Shown here: positions 46,505 through 56,134 of the stretch, one piece after another
Position numbering within the stretch: position 1 is the stretch's first letter
How the letters are laid out: every line of letters begins with the position of its first letter
NCBI GenBank assembly: GCA_025463875.1
Contig: JAODBI010000049.1
Span: forward strand, 1 to 56,682
DNA from: Actinomycetes bacterium
GTDB lineage: Bacteria > Actinomycetota > Acidimicrobiia > IMCC26256 > PALSA-610
Length of the DNA: 56,682 bases
Direction of reading: 5' to 3'
The notes under the pieces: generated by a model
Database searches by the model: none
Told to the model about the DNA's origin: nothing
The model's input: the letters and a program-made list of their open reading frames with translations, nothing else
Translations under genes and position numbers: made by a program

Positions 46505-47583
46505 CGACGAGCGGCACCGACACGACCACCGACGGGACGCCGCCGATCACCACGGCCGGCGCGGAAACGCCGACGATCTCGTGTCGAGGCGTATGGAAGG
46601 TGTTCGGACCCCACCCCGAACGCGTCGTCGGTTCGTCCGATGCCGAGCTCCCCCGCGCCGAGCTCGAGGCGCGCACCGGTTGCGTCGCGGCGGTGCGCGA
46701 CGTCAGCTTCGACGTCGACGCGGGCCGCGTGTTCGTCGTGATGGGTCTCTCGGGTTCGGGGAAGTCGACGCTCGTACGCTGCCTGAGCCGGCTCATCGAA
46801 CCCACCGCGGGCGATGTCCTGATCGACGGCGAGGACACCGCGCACTGTTCGGCACAGTGGCTGCGCGATCTGCGCCGCGACCGCGTGTCGATGGTCTTCC
46901 AGCACTTCGGCCTCCTCCCCCACCGGCGCGTGCTCGACAACGTCGCGTTTGGGCTCGAGGTACAAGGCAAGTCGAAGGCGGAGCGCCACGCGCGCGCCGG
47001 CGACATGCTCGACCTCGTCGGGCTCAGTGGGCTCGGCGACAGTTACCCCGACGAGCTCTCGGGCGGCATGCAGCAGCGGGTCGGGCTCGCCCGTGCCCTC
47101 GCGAACGATCCCGAGATCCTGCTCTTCGACGAACCGTTCTCCGCGCTCGACCCGCTCATCCGCCGCGACATGCAGGACGAGGTCGCTCGCCTCCAGCGCG
47201 AGCTCAAGAAGACCGTGGTGTTCATCACCCACGACCTCCAGGAGGCGCTCAAGCTCGGTGATGAGATCGCGATCATGCGCGACGGCCGCTTCGTCCAGGT
47301 CGGCACACCCGAAGGCGTCGTCGCGCATCCCGTCGACGACTACGTGCGCGACTTCGTACGCGACGTCCCGCGCGAGCACGTGCTGACGGCAGGCGGCATC
47401 ATGCGCGCACCGGTCGACAACGAGGAGACCGCAGGCACCGTCACGGAAACCACGTTGGTCAGCGACCTGCTCCCGATCGTCGTCGCGAGCGACCACCCGA
47501 TCGCCGTGCTCGACGGCGACGGCCGCGTGTGCGGCTCGGTCGACCGCCTGATCGTGCTGCGCGCGCTCGCGGAAGATGACTAG
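46501..47583 (+). CDS. proV: glycine betaine/proline ABC transporter ATP-binding protein
   Basis: A 360-residue ATPase of the ProV/OpuAA type. The N-terminal extension carries the [17 protein letters not shown] segment specific to betaine transporters. ATPase motifs are Walker [10 protein letters not shown] (82-90), signature LSGGMQQR (about 186-193), Walker [15 protein letters not shown] and switch His in [10 protein letters not shown]. The C-terminal part (about 275-360) is a CBS-like module that senses ionic strength or nucleotides in relatives. It starts at GTG 46501 and overlaps the permease by 8 bases. It powers uptake of choline or betaine for the operon enzymes. Confidence 0.92.
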   Translation: MTTSGTDTTTDGTPPITTAGAETPTISCRGVWKVFGPHPERVVGSSDAELPRAELEARTGCVAAVRDVSFDVDAGRVFVVMGLSGSGKSTLVRCLSRLIEPTAGDVLIDGEDTAHCSAQWLRDLRRDRVSMVFQHFGLLPHRRVLDNVAFGLEVQGKSKAERHARAGDMLDLVGLSGLGDSYPDELSGGMQQRVGLARALANDPEILLFDEPFSALDPLIRRDMQDEVARLQRELKKTVVFITHDLQEALKLGDEIAIMRDGRFVQVGTPEGVVAHPVDDYVRDFVRDVPREHVLTAGGIMRAPVDNEETAGTVTETTLVSDLLPIVVASDHPIAVLDGDGRVCGSVDRLIVLRALAEDD

Positions 47584-49597
47584 CCCTCGGTCGCTGCTCG
47601 TACGACTCGCGGTCCCGACCGCGGTGATCGCCGCATTCGCAGTGCTCCTCGCCGGGGTATGGGGCAATCCGATCGCGACGTGGTGGAACTTCCGGATCGG
47701 TCCGTGGATCGACAGCGTCGAGGAATGGATAATCCTGCACCGCGGCAACCATTGGCTGTTCCGCTGGGGCTTCGAGCCGATCGCACGATGGCTCCACAAC
47801 CTCGTGCAATGGGACCTCAACGCGCTGCACTTCATCACGTGGCCGGGGCTCATCACGCTGGTGGTCGTGGTCGCGGCACGCGTCTCGGGCATCCGGGCCG
47901 CGTTGACCGCGGGCGTTGCGGTGTTCGTGATCGGCGGGCTCGGCGTGTGGGAGCCCGCGATGGTCACCGTCGCGCTGATGCTGGTATCGGTCGCGATCGT
48001 CCTCGCGCTCGGTCTTCCGCTCGGAATCCTGAGCGCGCGGCGCCCGGCGTTCGAACGACGTACCCGCGTCGTCCTCGACGCGATGCAGGTGATGCCCGCG
48101 TTCTGCTACCTGCTCCCGTGCGTGCTCTTGTTCGACATCGGCTATCCCCCGGCCGTCGTCGCCACCGTGATCTTCGCACTGCCCGCCGCGATCCGGCTCA
48201 CCTCGCACGGACTCCGCGGTGTGCCCGACCGGCTGATGGAGGTCGGCACCGCGCACGGCGCAACTCCGCGCCAGTCGCTGTTGAAGATCCAGCTCCCGGT
48301 GGCGCGCCCCGCGTTGCTGCTCGGCATCAACCAGACCATCAACCTCGCGCTCGGCATCGTCGTCATCGCCGCGCTGGTCGGCGCCGAGGGCCTCGGCCAG
48401 GAGGTGCTCGCCGGTCTCCAACACCTCGACGTCGGTCAGGCCTTCGACGCGGGTCTCGCGATCGTGGCCGTCGCGATCGTGCTCGACCGCCTCACCGCGG
48501 GCCGGCCCCTGCGCGCCGCCCGCAAGTTTCGGCGCGACCGCACGCCGGAACGGGCGCGCATCGAGTTGCTCGCGGGCGTGGGAGCCGTCGTCATCGCGAT
48601 CATCGTCGGCAAGCTCTGGTCGTCGGGCGCGTTCCCGACCTCGATCGACTTCTCGTTGCACGATCCCGTCAACCGGCTCGTGGCGTGGTGCCGCGACAAT
48701 CTCCGTAACGGCGTACCGATCATCGGCGGCACCGGTTCGATCAGCGACTTCACGGTCATCCACCTTCTCGATCCGATCCGTGACTTCCTGACCCAGCGCA
48801 CATGGTGGGAGGTCATCTGCGGGGTGACCGCGTTGGCGTGGATCACCGCGGGTCGGCGGGTCGCCGCCGCGTGCGCGATCGCATTGCTCGTGGTGACCGG
48901 CCTGCACGCCGACGGCTCCGCGGGCGGCAGCATCTGGGTCGACACGATGGACACCCTGAGCCAGGTGCTCGTCGCGGTCGTGATCTCGATGGTCATCGCG
49001 CTGCCGATCGGCATCTGGGCCGGCATCAGCGAGCGCTTCTATGCGGCCATCCGACCACTGCTCGACGCCATGCAGGTCATGCCCGCGTTCGTCTACCTCG
49101 TCCCCGTGATCGGCCTCTTCAGCGTCGGGCGCGTGCCGGGCATCATCGCGTCGGTGGTCTACGCGCTGCCGCCGGGTATCCGCCTCACCGCGCTCGGCAT
49201 CCGCGAGGTGCCACCCGAGACGATCGAGGCTGCGCGTTCGAGCGGCGCGACCAAGTTCCAGATCCTCACCAAAGTGCAGCTGCCGCTCGCGTTGCGGTCG
49301 ATCATGCTCGGCCTCAACCAGACCATCCTCATGGTGCTCTCCGTGGTCGTCATCGCGGGGCTCGTCGGAGGCGGAGCACTGGGCGTCGATGTCGTCTACG
49401 GTCTCACCAAGAGCGAGCTCGGCCTCGGCGTCGAGGCGGGAATCGCGATCGTCGCGCTCGCCGTCGTGCTCGATCGAATGACCCAGGCGTGGGCGGCGGG
49501 CGTGCGGGGCGTCGCCGGAAGCACCAGACTGCGCACACCTCCCCGAGTTATTCGTGTCGGCAAGACCAAACTTCTCGATCAACTGGAGACAGCATGA
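47576..49597 (+). CDS. proW: fused double permease of a betaine ABC transporter
   Basis: A 673-residue membrane protein with two BPD_transp_1 (ProW-like) halves in one chain. Each half has an ATPase-contact loop: [19 protein letters not shown] and [19 protein letters not shown], each followed by a similar [16 protein letters not shown] / [16 protein letters not shown] segment. Each half also contains [17 protein letters not shown] or [17 protein letters not shown]. Typical ProW has one such domain and works as a dimer, so this fused form would build the pore alone. It is co-translated with proV and proX. Confidence 0.9.
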   Translation: MTSPRSLLVRLAVPTAVIAAFAVLLAGVWGNPIATWWNFRIGPWIDSVEEWIILHRGNHWLFRWGFEPIARWLHNLVQWDLNALHFITWPGLITLVVVVAARVSGIRAALTAGVAVFVIGGLGVWEPAMVTVALMLVSVAIVLALGLPLGILSARRPAFERRTRVVLDAMQVMPAFCYLLPCVLLFDIGYPPAVVATVIFALPAAIRLTSHGLRGVPDRLMEVGTAHGATPRQSLLKIQLPVARPALLLGINQTINLALGIVVIAALVGAEGLGQEVLAGLQHLDVGQAFDAGLAIVAVAIVLDRLTAGRPLRAARKFRRDRTPERARIELLAGVGAVVIAIIVGKLWSSGAFPTSIDFSLHDPVNRLVAWCRDNLRNGVPIIGGTGSISDFTVIHLLDPIRDFLTQRTWWEVICGVTALAWITAGRRVAAACAIALLVVTGLHADGSAGGSIWVDTMDTLSQVLVAVVISMVIALPIGIWAGISERFYAAIRPLLDAMQVMPAFVYLVPVIGLFSVGRVPGIIASVVYALPPGIRLTALGIREVPPETIEAARSSGATKFQILTKVQLPLALRSIMLGLNQTILMVLSVVVIAGLVGGGALGVDVVYGLTKSELGLGVEAGIAIVALAVVLDRMTQAWAAGVRGVAGSTRLRTPPRVIRVGKTKLLDQLETA

Positions 49598-50595
49598 AAC
49601 GCAGCAGGCGGCTGATTCTCGGCACCGTCGTGCTCGCATTCGCGTTGAGCGCGTGCGGGAGCAGCTCGAAGCCCAGCTCGAGCGGCACGACCACAACCAC
49701 CGGCGGCGGTGGCGCCAAGAAGTTCAGCGGATCGATCACCCTCGCGGTCAACCCGTGGGACGGTTCTGCTGCCAACGCGGCCGTCGCGAAGGTCATCCTC
49801 GAAAAGCAGGGGATGACGGTGAAGACGAAGGACATCGACGAGAACGCGGTGTGGGCCGCGCTCGACTCGGGCACCATCGACGCGAACCTCGAAGTGTGGC
49901 CGTCGGGTCACGCCAAGGACATCGAGACCTACATCACCACGAAGAAGTCGGTGATCGACGGCGGCCTCATCGGCCCGACCGGTCACATCGGCTGGTTCAT
50001 CCCGAAGTTCGTGGCCGACGCGCATCCCGAGTACAAGACATGGGACGGCCTCAAGACGGCCGCGGCCGCGAAGTACTTCGCCACCGCCGAGACCGGCGAC
50101 AAGGGTCAGTTCCTGCTCGGCGATCCCAGCTATGTGAGCTACGACGCCGACATCATCAAGAATCTGAACCTGCCGTTCAAGGTCGTCACCGGCGGCGGCG
50201 AGGCCGCGCTCATCACCGGCATCGACACCGCGTTCAAGGACCAGAAGCCCCTGCTCTTCTACTTCTACACACCGCAGTGGGCGAACGCGAAGTACGACCT
50301 CGTCACCGTCAAGCTGCCCGACATCACGCCCGCGTGCACCGCATCGGCGGCCGGGCAGGGCAAGGACGGCAAGTACTCCTGCGACTACCCGACTGATCAC
50401 CTCATGAAGGCGATCAGTGCGAAGTTGCAGTCGAAGAACGCGAATGCGTTCTCGTTCCTCGAGAAGATGAAGTGGACCGACAACGACCAGAACACCGTCA
50501 CGAAGTACAAGAACGAGGACGGCATGACGATCGACGCGGCGGCCCAGAAGTGGGTCGACGCCAACCCGACGGTCTGGCAGGCGTGGCTCTCCTGA
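49594..50595 (+). CDS. proX: glycine betaine/choline-binding lipoprotein of the ABC transporter
   Basis: A 333-residue substrate-binding protein. The signal sequence ends at lipobox LSAC with lipidated Cys21, then a Ser/Thr/Gly linker. The OpuAC-type domain begins ITLAVNPWDGSAANAAV; Trp residues in NPWDGS, LEVWPSGH, GHIGWFIP and TPQW may form the aromatic box that holds quaternary ammonium groups. PACTASAAGQG and CDYPTDHLMKA complete the C-terminus. It overlaps proW and is followed 23 bases later by the BetA-like gene. Specificity for choline versus betaine cannot be read from the sequence. Confidence 0.9.
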   Translation: MKRSRRLILGTVVLAFALSACGSSSKPSSSGTTTTTGGGGAKKFSGSITLAVNPWDGSAANAAVAKVILEKQGMTVKTKDIDENAVWAALDSGTIDANLEVWPSGHAKDIETYITTKKSVIDGGLIGPTGHIGWFIPKFVADAHPEYKTWDGLKTAAAAKYFATAETGDKGQFLLGDPSYVSYDADIIKNLNLPFKVVTGGGEAALITGIDTAFKDQKPLLFYFYTPQWANAKYDLVTVKLPDITPACTASAAGQGKDGKYSCDYPTDHLMKAISAKLQSKNANAFSFLEKMKWTDNDQNTVTKYKNEDGMTIDAAAQKWVDANPTVWQAWLS

Positions 50596-50618
50596 TCTGA
50601 CGCCTGATCTCCAGACAC

Positions 50619-52283
50619 TTGACACAAGCAGAAACGCAATACGACTTTATCATCGTCGGCGGCGGGTCCGCCGGTTGTGTGCTCGCGAATCGTCTCAGCG
50701 AGGATCCTTCGACGCGCGTGCTGGTCCTGGAAGCAGGCCGGCCCGACTACCGCTTCGACGTGTTCGTGCACATGCCGGCGGCCCTGTCGTTCCCGATCGG
50801 GAGTCGGTTCTACGACTGGAAGTACGAGTCCGAGCCCGAACCGTTCATGAACGGACGGCGCATCTACCACGCGCGCGGGAAGCTGCTCGGTGGTTCGAGC
50901 AGTATCAACGGGATGATCTTCCAGCGGGGCAACCCGCTCGACTACGAGCGCTGGGCCGCGGATCCCGGTATGGCCGAGTGGTCGTACGCACATTGCCTGC
51001 CGTACTTCAAGAAGATGGAGACGTGCCTGGCGGGCGCGGACGAGTTCCGCGGTGGGTCGGGACCTCTGGTACTCGAGCGCGGTCCCGCCACCAATCCCCT
51101 GTTCCAGGCGTTCTTCGGCGCAGTGCAACAGGCTGGGTACGAGCTCACCGACGACGTCAACGGTTACCGCCAAGAGGGCTTCGCCGCTTTCGACCGCAAC
51201 ATCCGGCGCGGGCGGCGCCTGAGCGCGGCGGGCGCGTACCTGCATCCGGTCATGCGCCGACCGAACCTCGACGTGAAGACCCGCGCGTTCACCACCCGGA
51301 TCCTGTTCGACGGCACGCTCGCGACCGGCGTCGAGTACACGACCCGGCGCGGTCAGGTCGAGCGGGTCACGGGCCGCGAGATCATCTGTTGCGGCGGCGC
51401 GTTCAACTCGCCGCAGCTGCTGCAGCTGTCGGGGGTCGGAAACGCGGCGGAGCTGAGCGCGCTCGGCGTCGACGTGGTGCACGATCTGCCCGGTGTCGGC
51501 GAGCACATGCAGGACCACCTCGAGGTGTACATCCAACATAAGGCGACGCAGCCCGTCTCGATGGCGCCGATGATCGCGAAGTGGCGCCGCCCGTGGATCG
51601 GGCTGCAATGGTTGATGCGCCGCGGACCGGGCACGACGAACCATTTCGAAGCGGGGGGTTTCGCGCGCAGCAACGACTCGCGCGTCTATCCCAACGTGAT
51701 GTTCCACTTCTTGCCGATCGCGATTCGCTACGACGGCTCGATGCCGCCCGGCGGGCTCGAGCACGGTTACCAAGTGCACGTCGGTCCGATGTACTCCAAC
51801 TCACGGGGTTCGTTGAAGATCACGTCGCGCGATCCCAAGGTGAAACCCGCGCTGCGGTTCAACTACCTGTCGACGCCCGAGGACGAGGTCGAGTGGGTCG
51901 AGACCGTGCACGCGGCGCGCAACATCCTCTCGCAGCCCGCATTCGGGCCGTTCAGCGGCGGCGAGATCTCACCCGGTCCGAGCGTCTCGAGCGACGACGA
52001 GATCCTCGAATGGGTGCGGCGGGACGCGGAGACCGCGCTGCATCCGTCGTGCACGTGCCGCATGGGCATCGAGGCCGATTCGGTACTCGATCCCGACACG
52101 ATGCGCGTGCACGGTGTCGACGGTCTGCGCGTCGTCGATGCCGCGTCGATGCGCTACATCACGAACGGCAACATCTACGCGCCGGTGATGATGCTCGCCG
52201 AGAAGGCGTCCGACCTCATCTTGGGGAATACGCCCCTCGCGCCCCAGCCCGTCGAGTTCTTCCGCCGCGACCTCGCCCGCTGA
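50619..52283 (+). CDS. betA: GMC-family choline dehydrogenase
   Basis: A 554-residue FAD enzyme of the GMC family. [21 protein letters not shown] is the dinucleotide fold, [18 protein letters not shown] is GMC signature 1 and [16 protein letters not shown] is signature 2. The catalytic His is in HPSCTCRMG, and [19 protein letters not shown] carries the paired Asn. It resembles choline dehydrogenase, which oxidises choline to betaine aldehyde and can continue to betaine. No betaine-aldehyde dehydrogenase is seen here. TTG start at 50619 without a strong ribosome site. Its stop is followed by tandem hairpins. Confidence 0.88.
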   Translation: MTQAETQYDFIIVGGGSAGCVLANRLSEDPSTRVLVLEAGRPDYRFDVFVHMPAALSFPIGSRFYDWKYESEPEPFMNGRRIYHARGKLLGGSSSINGMIFQRGNPLDYERWAADPGMAEWSYAHCLPYFKKMETCLAGADEFRGGSGPLVLERGPATNPLFQAFFGAVQQAGYELTDDVNGYRQEGFAAFDRNIRRGRRLSAAGAYLHPVMRRPNLDVKTRAFTTRILFDGTLATGVEYTTRRGQVERVTGREIICCGGAFNSPQLLQLSGVGNAAELSALGVDVVHDLPGVGEHMQDHLEVYIQHKATQPVSMAPMIAKWRRPWIGLQWLMRRGPGTTNHFEAGGFARSNDSRVYPNVMFHFLPIAIRYDGSMPPGGLEHGYQVHVGPMYSNSRGSLKITSRDPKVKPALRFNYLSTPEDEVEWVETVHAARNILSQPAFGPFSGGEISPGPSVSSDDEILEWVRRDAETALHPSCTCRMGIEADSVLDPDTMRVHGVDGLRVVDAASMRYITNGNIYAPVMMLAEKASDLILGNTPLAPQPVEFFRRDLAR

Positions 52284-52289
52284 CAAACG

Positions 52290-52370
52290 CGCCCAAAACC
52301 CTGCCAACAGTGGGCAGGAAAACGTGCGCCACGCGCCGAAAACCCTGCCCACAGTTGGCAGTGAAAACGG
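52290..52370. repeat. two tandem ~44-nt hairpin repeats, likely a bidirectional terminator
   Basis: Unit 1 forms CCTGCC (52300-52305)/GGCAGG (52313-52318); unit 2 forms CTGCC (52345-52349)/GGCAG (52357-52361). Both have ACAGT in the loop and AAAAC flanks, and their left arms start 44 bases apart. They fill the gap between the convergent betA and bmt genes. Design, spacing and loop match the block at 20246-20362, though stem sequences differ. Confidence 0.7.
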
Positions 52371-52372
52371 CG

Positions 52373-53383
52373 TCAGCGGGCGCGGCGGCGTTCGCGGCTG
52401 CGGGCGCCTTGTGACTCCGCCGTTTCGGGCGCGGAGTTCGCGAGCGGACCGATGCGTTCGACGATCAGCTCGGGTGTCGGCGCCGCAGCCGCCGAGTGGG
52501 TGTCGAGCGCGACGCGCATCGCGCGGAGATGCTCGGGCGACGTGCCGCAGCAACCACCGACGATCGCCGCGCCCCCGTCGACCGCGAGCCGCGCGTACTC
52601 GGCCATGAGATCCGGCGTGCCGGAATAGACGATCTCGGCGCCGTGGAACTGCGGGATGCCGCAGTTGCCCTTCGAGATGAGTCGATGGGCGCCGTTCGCG
52701 CCGGCCATCTCCAGCAGCGTGACGAGGATGTCGGACGCGCCGACGCCGCAGTTCGCTCCGATCGCCAACGGGGGTCGATCGAGACCGTCGAACGCGGAGC
52801 CGAAAGCCGCGGGGTGGAGTCCCATCATCGTGCGGCCGGCGGTGTCGAACGAACCGGTCGCCGCGTACGGAATCCCGACCGCGATCGCGGCGCGCGCCGC
52901 GGCGCGCAGCTCCTCGGACGCGGACATCGTCTCGATCCATGCGACGTCGGCGCCGCCCGCCGCCAGGCCGGTGATCTGTTCGGTGAACACCTCGAGCGCG
53001 TCATCGTCGGTGAGGGCGCCGAGCGGAGCGAACAACTCCCCCGTCGGCCCCACCGAGCCCGCGACCACAACCGGCCTCGGCGCCGCGTCGGCAACCTCGC
53101 GGGCCAGCTCGGCCGCCCGCCGGTTGAGCTCGAGTACCCGGCCTTCGTTGTGGTGCAGCTTCAAACGGTGCCGATTACCGCCGAACGTGTTCGTCAGGAT
53201 GAGGTCGGATCCGGCGTCGACGAACGCCTGGTGCAGCGCCTTCACGCGGTCAGGATGGTCGACGTTCCACAGCTCGGGCGGCTCGCCGGCCTCGAGCCCC
53301 ATCCGGAAGTAGTTCGTGCCCGTGGCGCCGTCCGCGAGCAGCACCCGACGAGTCGCGAGAAGGGCTTCGAGGGAGGTGCGCAC
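52373..53383 (-). CDS. bmt: betaine-homocysteine S-methyltransferase
   Basis: A 336-residue zinc-dependent methyltransferase resembling the rhizobial Bmt group: LLADGATGTNYFRMGLEAGEPPELWN, LTNTFGGNRHRLKLH, VVAGSVGPTGELFAPLGAL, WIETMSASEELRAA and TGSFDTAGRTMMGL. Zinc ligands are Cys212 (GANCGVG), Cys278 and Cys279 (GGCCGTSPEH). It would transfer a methyl group from glycine betaine to homocysteine, giving methionine and dimethylglycine. It converges with the betaine operon. The GTG start at 53383 aligns with relatives; GTG 53416 is possible. Confidence 0.9.
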   Translation of the reverse strand: MRTSLEALLATRRVLLADGATGTNYFRMGLEAGEPPELWNVDHPDRVKALHQAFVDAGSDLILTNTFGGNRHRLKLHHNEGRVLELNRRAAELAREVADAAPRPVVVAGSVGPTGELFAPLGALTDDDALEVFTEQITGLAAGGADVAWIETMSASEELRAAARAAIAVGIPYAATGSFDTAGRTMMGLHPAAFGSAFDGLDRPPLAIGANCGVGASDILVTLLEMAGANGAHRLISKGNCGIPQFHGAEIVYSGTPDLMAEYARLAVDGGAAIVGGCCGTSPEHLRAMRVALDTHSAAAAPTPELIVERIGPLANSAPETAESQGARSRERRRAR

Positions 53384-53651
53384 GAAGTCCGAGGCTACGC
53401 CGCCGCGGAGATGCACTTCGGCGACTCCCGGGACTGGTCGTCGACTTCTCTTCAGAAGAGACGATCGCCGTCCGATTGCGGCGGTGCGGGGCAATGCACG
53501 GGCGAAAGTGAATGAGAGAGCTCATGCGTACACGCTCCGGCCATGCCGCGGCCCCGAATAGGGCGCGCCCAATGGCGTCTCACCTGTCACGTTCGGCGCT
53601 CCGCCGGCGACTGGGTCTCAAGTCGGCCGTCCCGGAGCCCGACGACTTGGT

Positions 53652-55238
53652 GTGGAAGAAATTGGGCGAATCGACGCGGCCGCGACCGACACCGCGTTGC
53701 GGACGCTGCTGCGGACGAGCCCCGGCGCCTGGGTCGCCGCCATCGACGACCGCGGCTTCTTCGTCGCCGTCCCTCCGACCCTCGATGTCGGCAGCCACGA
53801 GCTGCTCCCGGCGCGTTCCGCGCTCGATCTCGTCGAGGGCGGCGAACGGGCCGGCGTCGTCGAGACCTGGAACCGCGCGCAGGCCACCGGCGCGGCGCGG
53901 ACCGAAGTGCACCTCAAGGGCACGGGCACCGAAGGGCAGCTGCACTTCTTCGATGTGCGGCCGCTGTACGGCGTCTATGTCGGCGTGCTGGTCGCGGAAG
54001 CCGGCCACGAGCTCACCCGCGTCCGCGAGGCGGTGTCGTTCCGACCGCGCCTGTGCGTCCAGCGCAAGAACGAAGTCGCAGTGTGGACCGAGGTCGACGA
54101 CGACACGAGCCGGATGCTCGGCTGGGAACGGTCGGCGCTCGTCGGTCGGCGTGGGCTCGAGCTCGTGCATCCCGACGACCAGGACCGCGCGATCGAGGCA
54201 TGGATGGACATGCTGGCGCGGCCCGACATGGAGCATCGCGTCCGCGTCCGGTATCTGACATTGAGCGGCGAGTGGCTGTGGGTCGAGACCGTGCACCGCA
54301 ACCATCTCGACGACCCCGAGCTCGGCTATGTCATCGCGGAGTGCCTCGACGTCAGCGACGAGATGGCGGCGCACGAGGCGGTACGCGAGCGTGAGCAGCT
54401 ACTGCAGCGCATCGCGGAGACCGTGCCGCTGGGCTTGTTGCAACTCGATGGTGAAGGTCGGGCCGTGTACGCGAACGAACGGCTCGCGTCGGTCCTCGGC
54501 GGTTCGGGCTCGTCGGCCGACGACCACTTCGGCAACGTCGCCGACGACGATCGGACCGCACTCGACGACGCGCTGCGGGCGCTGTTCGCGAACGGCTCCG
54601 ACCGCGACCTCGAGATCGAGGTTCGGTCGGAACGGCGCCACGATCGTCGGTTCTGTCACGTCCGGCTCCGTGCGCTCACCCAGGACAACGGTACGGTCAG
54701 CGGCGCGATCCTGTGCTTCGAGGATGTGACGGAGCGGGTGCACTCGCGCGCCGAGCTCGAACACCGCGCGACGCGCGACGGCCTCACGGGTTGCCTCAAC
54801 CGGTCGTCGATCATGTCGGTACTGCAGGCCGCGGTCGCGGGCACGACCGGCGTCGGCGTCGCCTTCATCGACCTCGACGGGTTCAAGGACGTGAACGACA
54901 CGCGCGGCCACGCAGCCGGCGACGAGGTGCTCATCGAGACCGCCCGTCGTCTCCGCTTGCACATCCGGACCGACGACACCGTGGGTCGACTGGGCGGCGA
55001 CGAGTTCCTCGTCGTCTGCCCCGGCATCGACTGTCACCACGAGCTGCCGCAACTTGCACTCCGGTTGTGCGACGCACTCCGCGCGCCGATTCCGCTCGCG
55101 AGCGGTGCGCTGGAGCTCCGCGCGAGCATCGGTGTCGGCTCCACGAGCGACGTCGGCCGCAACGCCGACGCGCTGGTCGCCATGGCGGACGCGACGATGT
55201 ACGAAGTCAAGCGCGGCCACCGCGGGAGTGCCGCGTAA
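53652..55238 (+). CDS. PAS-containing GGDEF diguanylate cyclase
   Basis: A 528-residue regulator. Three PAS-like regions (about 15-115, 135-235 with SGEWLWVETVHRN, and 250-365) precede a GGDEF domain: RDGLTGCLNRSSIMSVL, GVAFIDLDGFKDVNDTRGHAAGDEVL and GRLGGDEFLVV (448-452). The inhibitory I-site RTDD (439-442) sits five residues before GGDEF, so activity should be feedback-limited by c-di-GMP. No EAL domain is present. GTG 53652 lacks a ribosome site; an ATG at 53572 opens a different frame, see findings. It makes c-di-GMP from two GTP. Confidence 0.9.
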   Translation: MEEIGRIDAAATDTALRTLLRTSPGAWVAAIDDRGFFVAVPPTLDVGSHELLPARSALDLVEGGERAGVVETWNRAQATGAARTEVHLKGTGTEGQLHFFDVRPLYGVYVGVLVAEAGHELTRVREAVSFRPRLCVQRKNEVAVWTEVDDDTSRMLGWERSALVGRRGLELVHPDDQDRAIEAWMDMLARPDMEHRVRVRYLTLSGEWLWVETVHRNHLDDPELGYVIAECLDVSDEMAAHEAVREREQLLQRIAETVPLGLLQLDGEGRAVYANERLASVLGGSGSSADDHFGNVADDDRTALDDALRALFANGSDRDLEIEVRSERRHDRRFCHVRLRALTQDNGTVSGAILCFEDVTERVHSRAELEHRATRDGLTGCLNRSSIMSVLQAAVAGTTGVGVAFIDLDGFKDVNDTRGHAAGDEVLIETARRLRLHIRTDDTVGRLGGDEFLVVCPGIDCHHELPQLALRLCDALRAPIPLASGALELRASIGVGSTSDVGRNADALVAMADATMYEVKRGHRGSAA

Positions 55239-55244
55239 GGCGCT

Positions 55245-55261
55245 GCGTCCCCTGGGGACGC
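55245..55261. terminator. compact hairpin between convergent genes
   Basis: GCGTCCC (55245-55251) and GGGACGC (55255-55261) form a perfect 7-bp stem with a CTG loop, 7 bases after the cyclase stop and 6 before the VOC gene's stop. It can serve both directions. Confidence 0.6.
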
Positions 55262-55266
55262 CGGCG

Positions 55267-55659
55267 TCAGTCCGGCGGCGCGAAGAATTCCAACGCAATG
55301 TTGTCGGGGTCGCGAAACGACAAGCCCGACCCGTAGGACGCGTCGACGATGCCGCCGTTGGTGATTCCGAGCTCGTGCAGGCGGGACTCCCACTCCGCGA
55401 GCTCGGCGCGGTTCGGGCACGCGAACGCCAGGTGGTCGAGCCCGATCCGGCGCTCATCGAAGGGCGCGGCGCTCTCGAGGTCGGGGAACTGATGGAGTCC
55501 GACCAAGGTGCCGCCGACGACCCAGACCACGTGCCGGAACGGCCCCGTGTCCTCGTCGAGCACCGGCTTCGCGCCGAACAACGCCTCGTACCACGGCACG
55601 CTGCGCGCCAGGTCGCTCACCGTCAACGCAACGTGCGTGATCCCGGGAAAGTTCGCCAC
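55267..55659 (-). CDS. VOC-family (glyoxalase/extradiol dioxygenase fold) protein
   Basis: A 130-residue protein with two beta-alpha-beta-beta-beta modules: THVALTVSDLARSVPWYEALFGAKPV, FRHVVWVVGGTLVGLHQFPD, LDHLAFACPNRAELAEWESRLHELG and GSGLSFRDPDNIALEFFAPP. Metal-ligand positions (His in THVALTV, His in LDHLAFA, Glu in LEFF) look intact. Substrate unknown. AGGAGG lies 6 bases before GTG 55659, so this start is favoured over ATG 55665, which directly abuts the ribosome site. Confidence 0.85.
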   Translation of the reverse strand: MANFPGITHVALTVSDLARSVPWYEALFGAKPVLDEDTGPFRHVVWVVGGTLVGLHQFPDLESAAPFDERRIGLDHLAFACPNRAELAEWESRLHELGITNGGIVDASYGSGLSFRDPDNIALEFFAPPD

Positions 55660-55742
55660 TGTCATCCTCCTCGATGAACGCGCATGCATGGTCGCGAGCT
55701 CGAACCGTCAGGCGTGCGGAAATGGAAACCAGGGATCGGCCC

Positions 55743-56033
55743 CTAGGAATTGTCGACGTATCCGACGACCTGCGCGAATTCGACACGCGGCCGCACGCCG
55801 TAGAGACCCGTCACGCGCTCCACGAGTTGCTCGGAGAAGAACTCGCGCGCCGCGTCCTCCGACTCCCACATGTAGAAGTTCGTCGCACGGTTGTGCTTCT
55901 CGTCGAGCGTGAAGAATTTGTTGCGCAGTCCCGGCATTCCCTCGAACATCCCACTCGCTTCGCCGGCGATCTTGGTGATGACAGCTTCGTCGAAGCCGTC
56001 GTCGGATTCGAACGTGACGAATACGCCGATCAT
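55743..56033 (-). CDS. ABM-fold (antibiotic biosynthesis monooxygenase-like) small protein
   Basis: A 96-residue protein that looks like a dimeric alpha/beta-barrel of the YdhR/ABM type: VFVTFESDDGFDEAVITKIAGEASGMFEGMPGLRNKFFTLDE, NFYMWESEDAAREFFSE and a final strand RVEFAQVVGYVDN. Members oxidise small aromatic compounds or bind haem; no activity can be assigned. It lies 83 bases upstream of the VOC gene on the same strand and may be co-transcribed with it. Confidence 0.75.
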   Translation of the reverse strand: MIGVFVTFESDDGFDEAVITKIAGEASGMFEGMPGLRNKFFTLDEKHNRATNFYMWESEDAAREFFSEQLVERVTGLYGVRPRVEFAQVVGYVDNS

Positions 56034-56134
56034 GAGAGATCTCCCCGTCCGCTGCAGGTCGCGCGGACGCTACTGCTTACGCGACGCGACGCCAAGGCCT
56101 GTCCGGTTGTGGACATTGTCGGAGGCGCTCTCTG

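Noticed and set aside
47459..49696. 745-codon open frame on the minus strand
   Set aside because: It mirrors the permease gene; its product is Arg/Asp/His-rich low-complexity sequence with no family motif.
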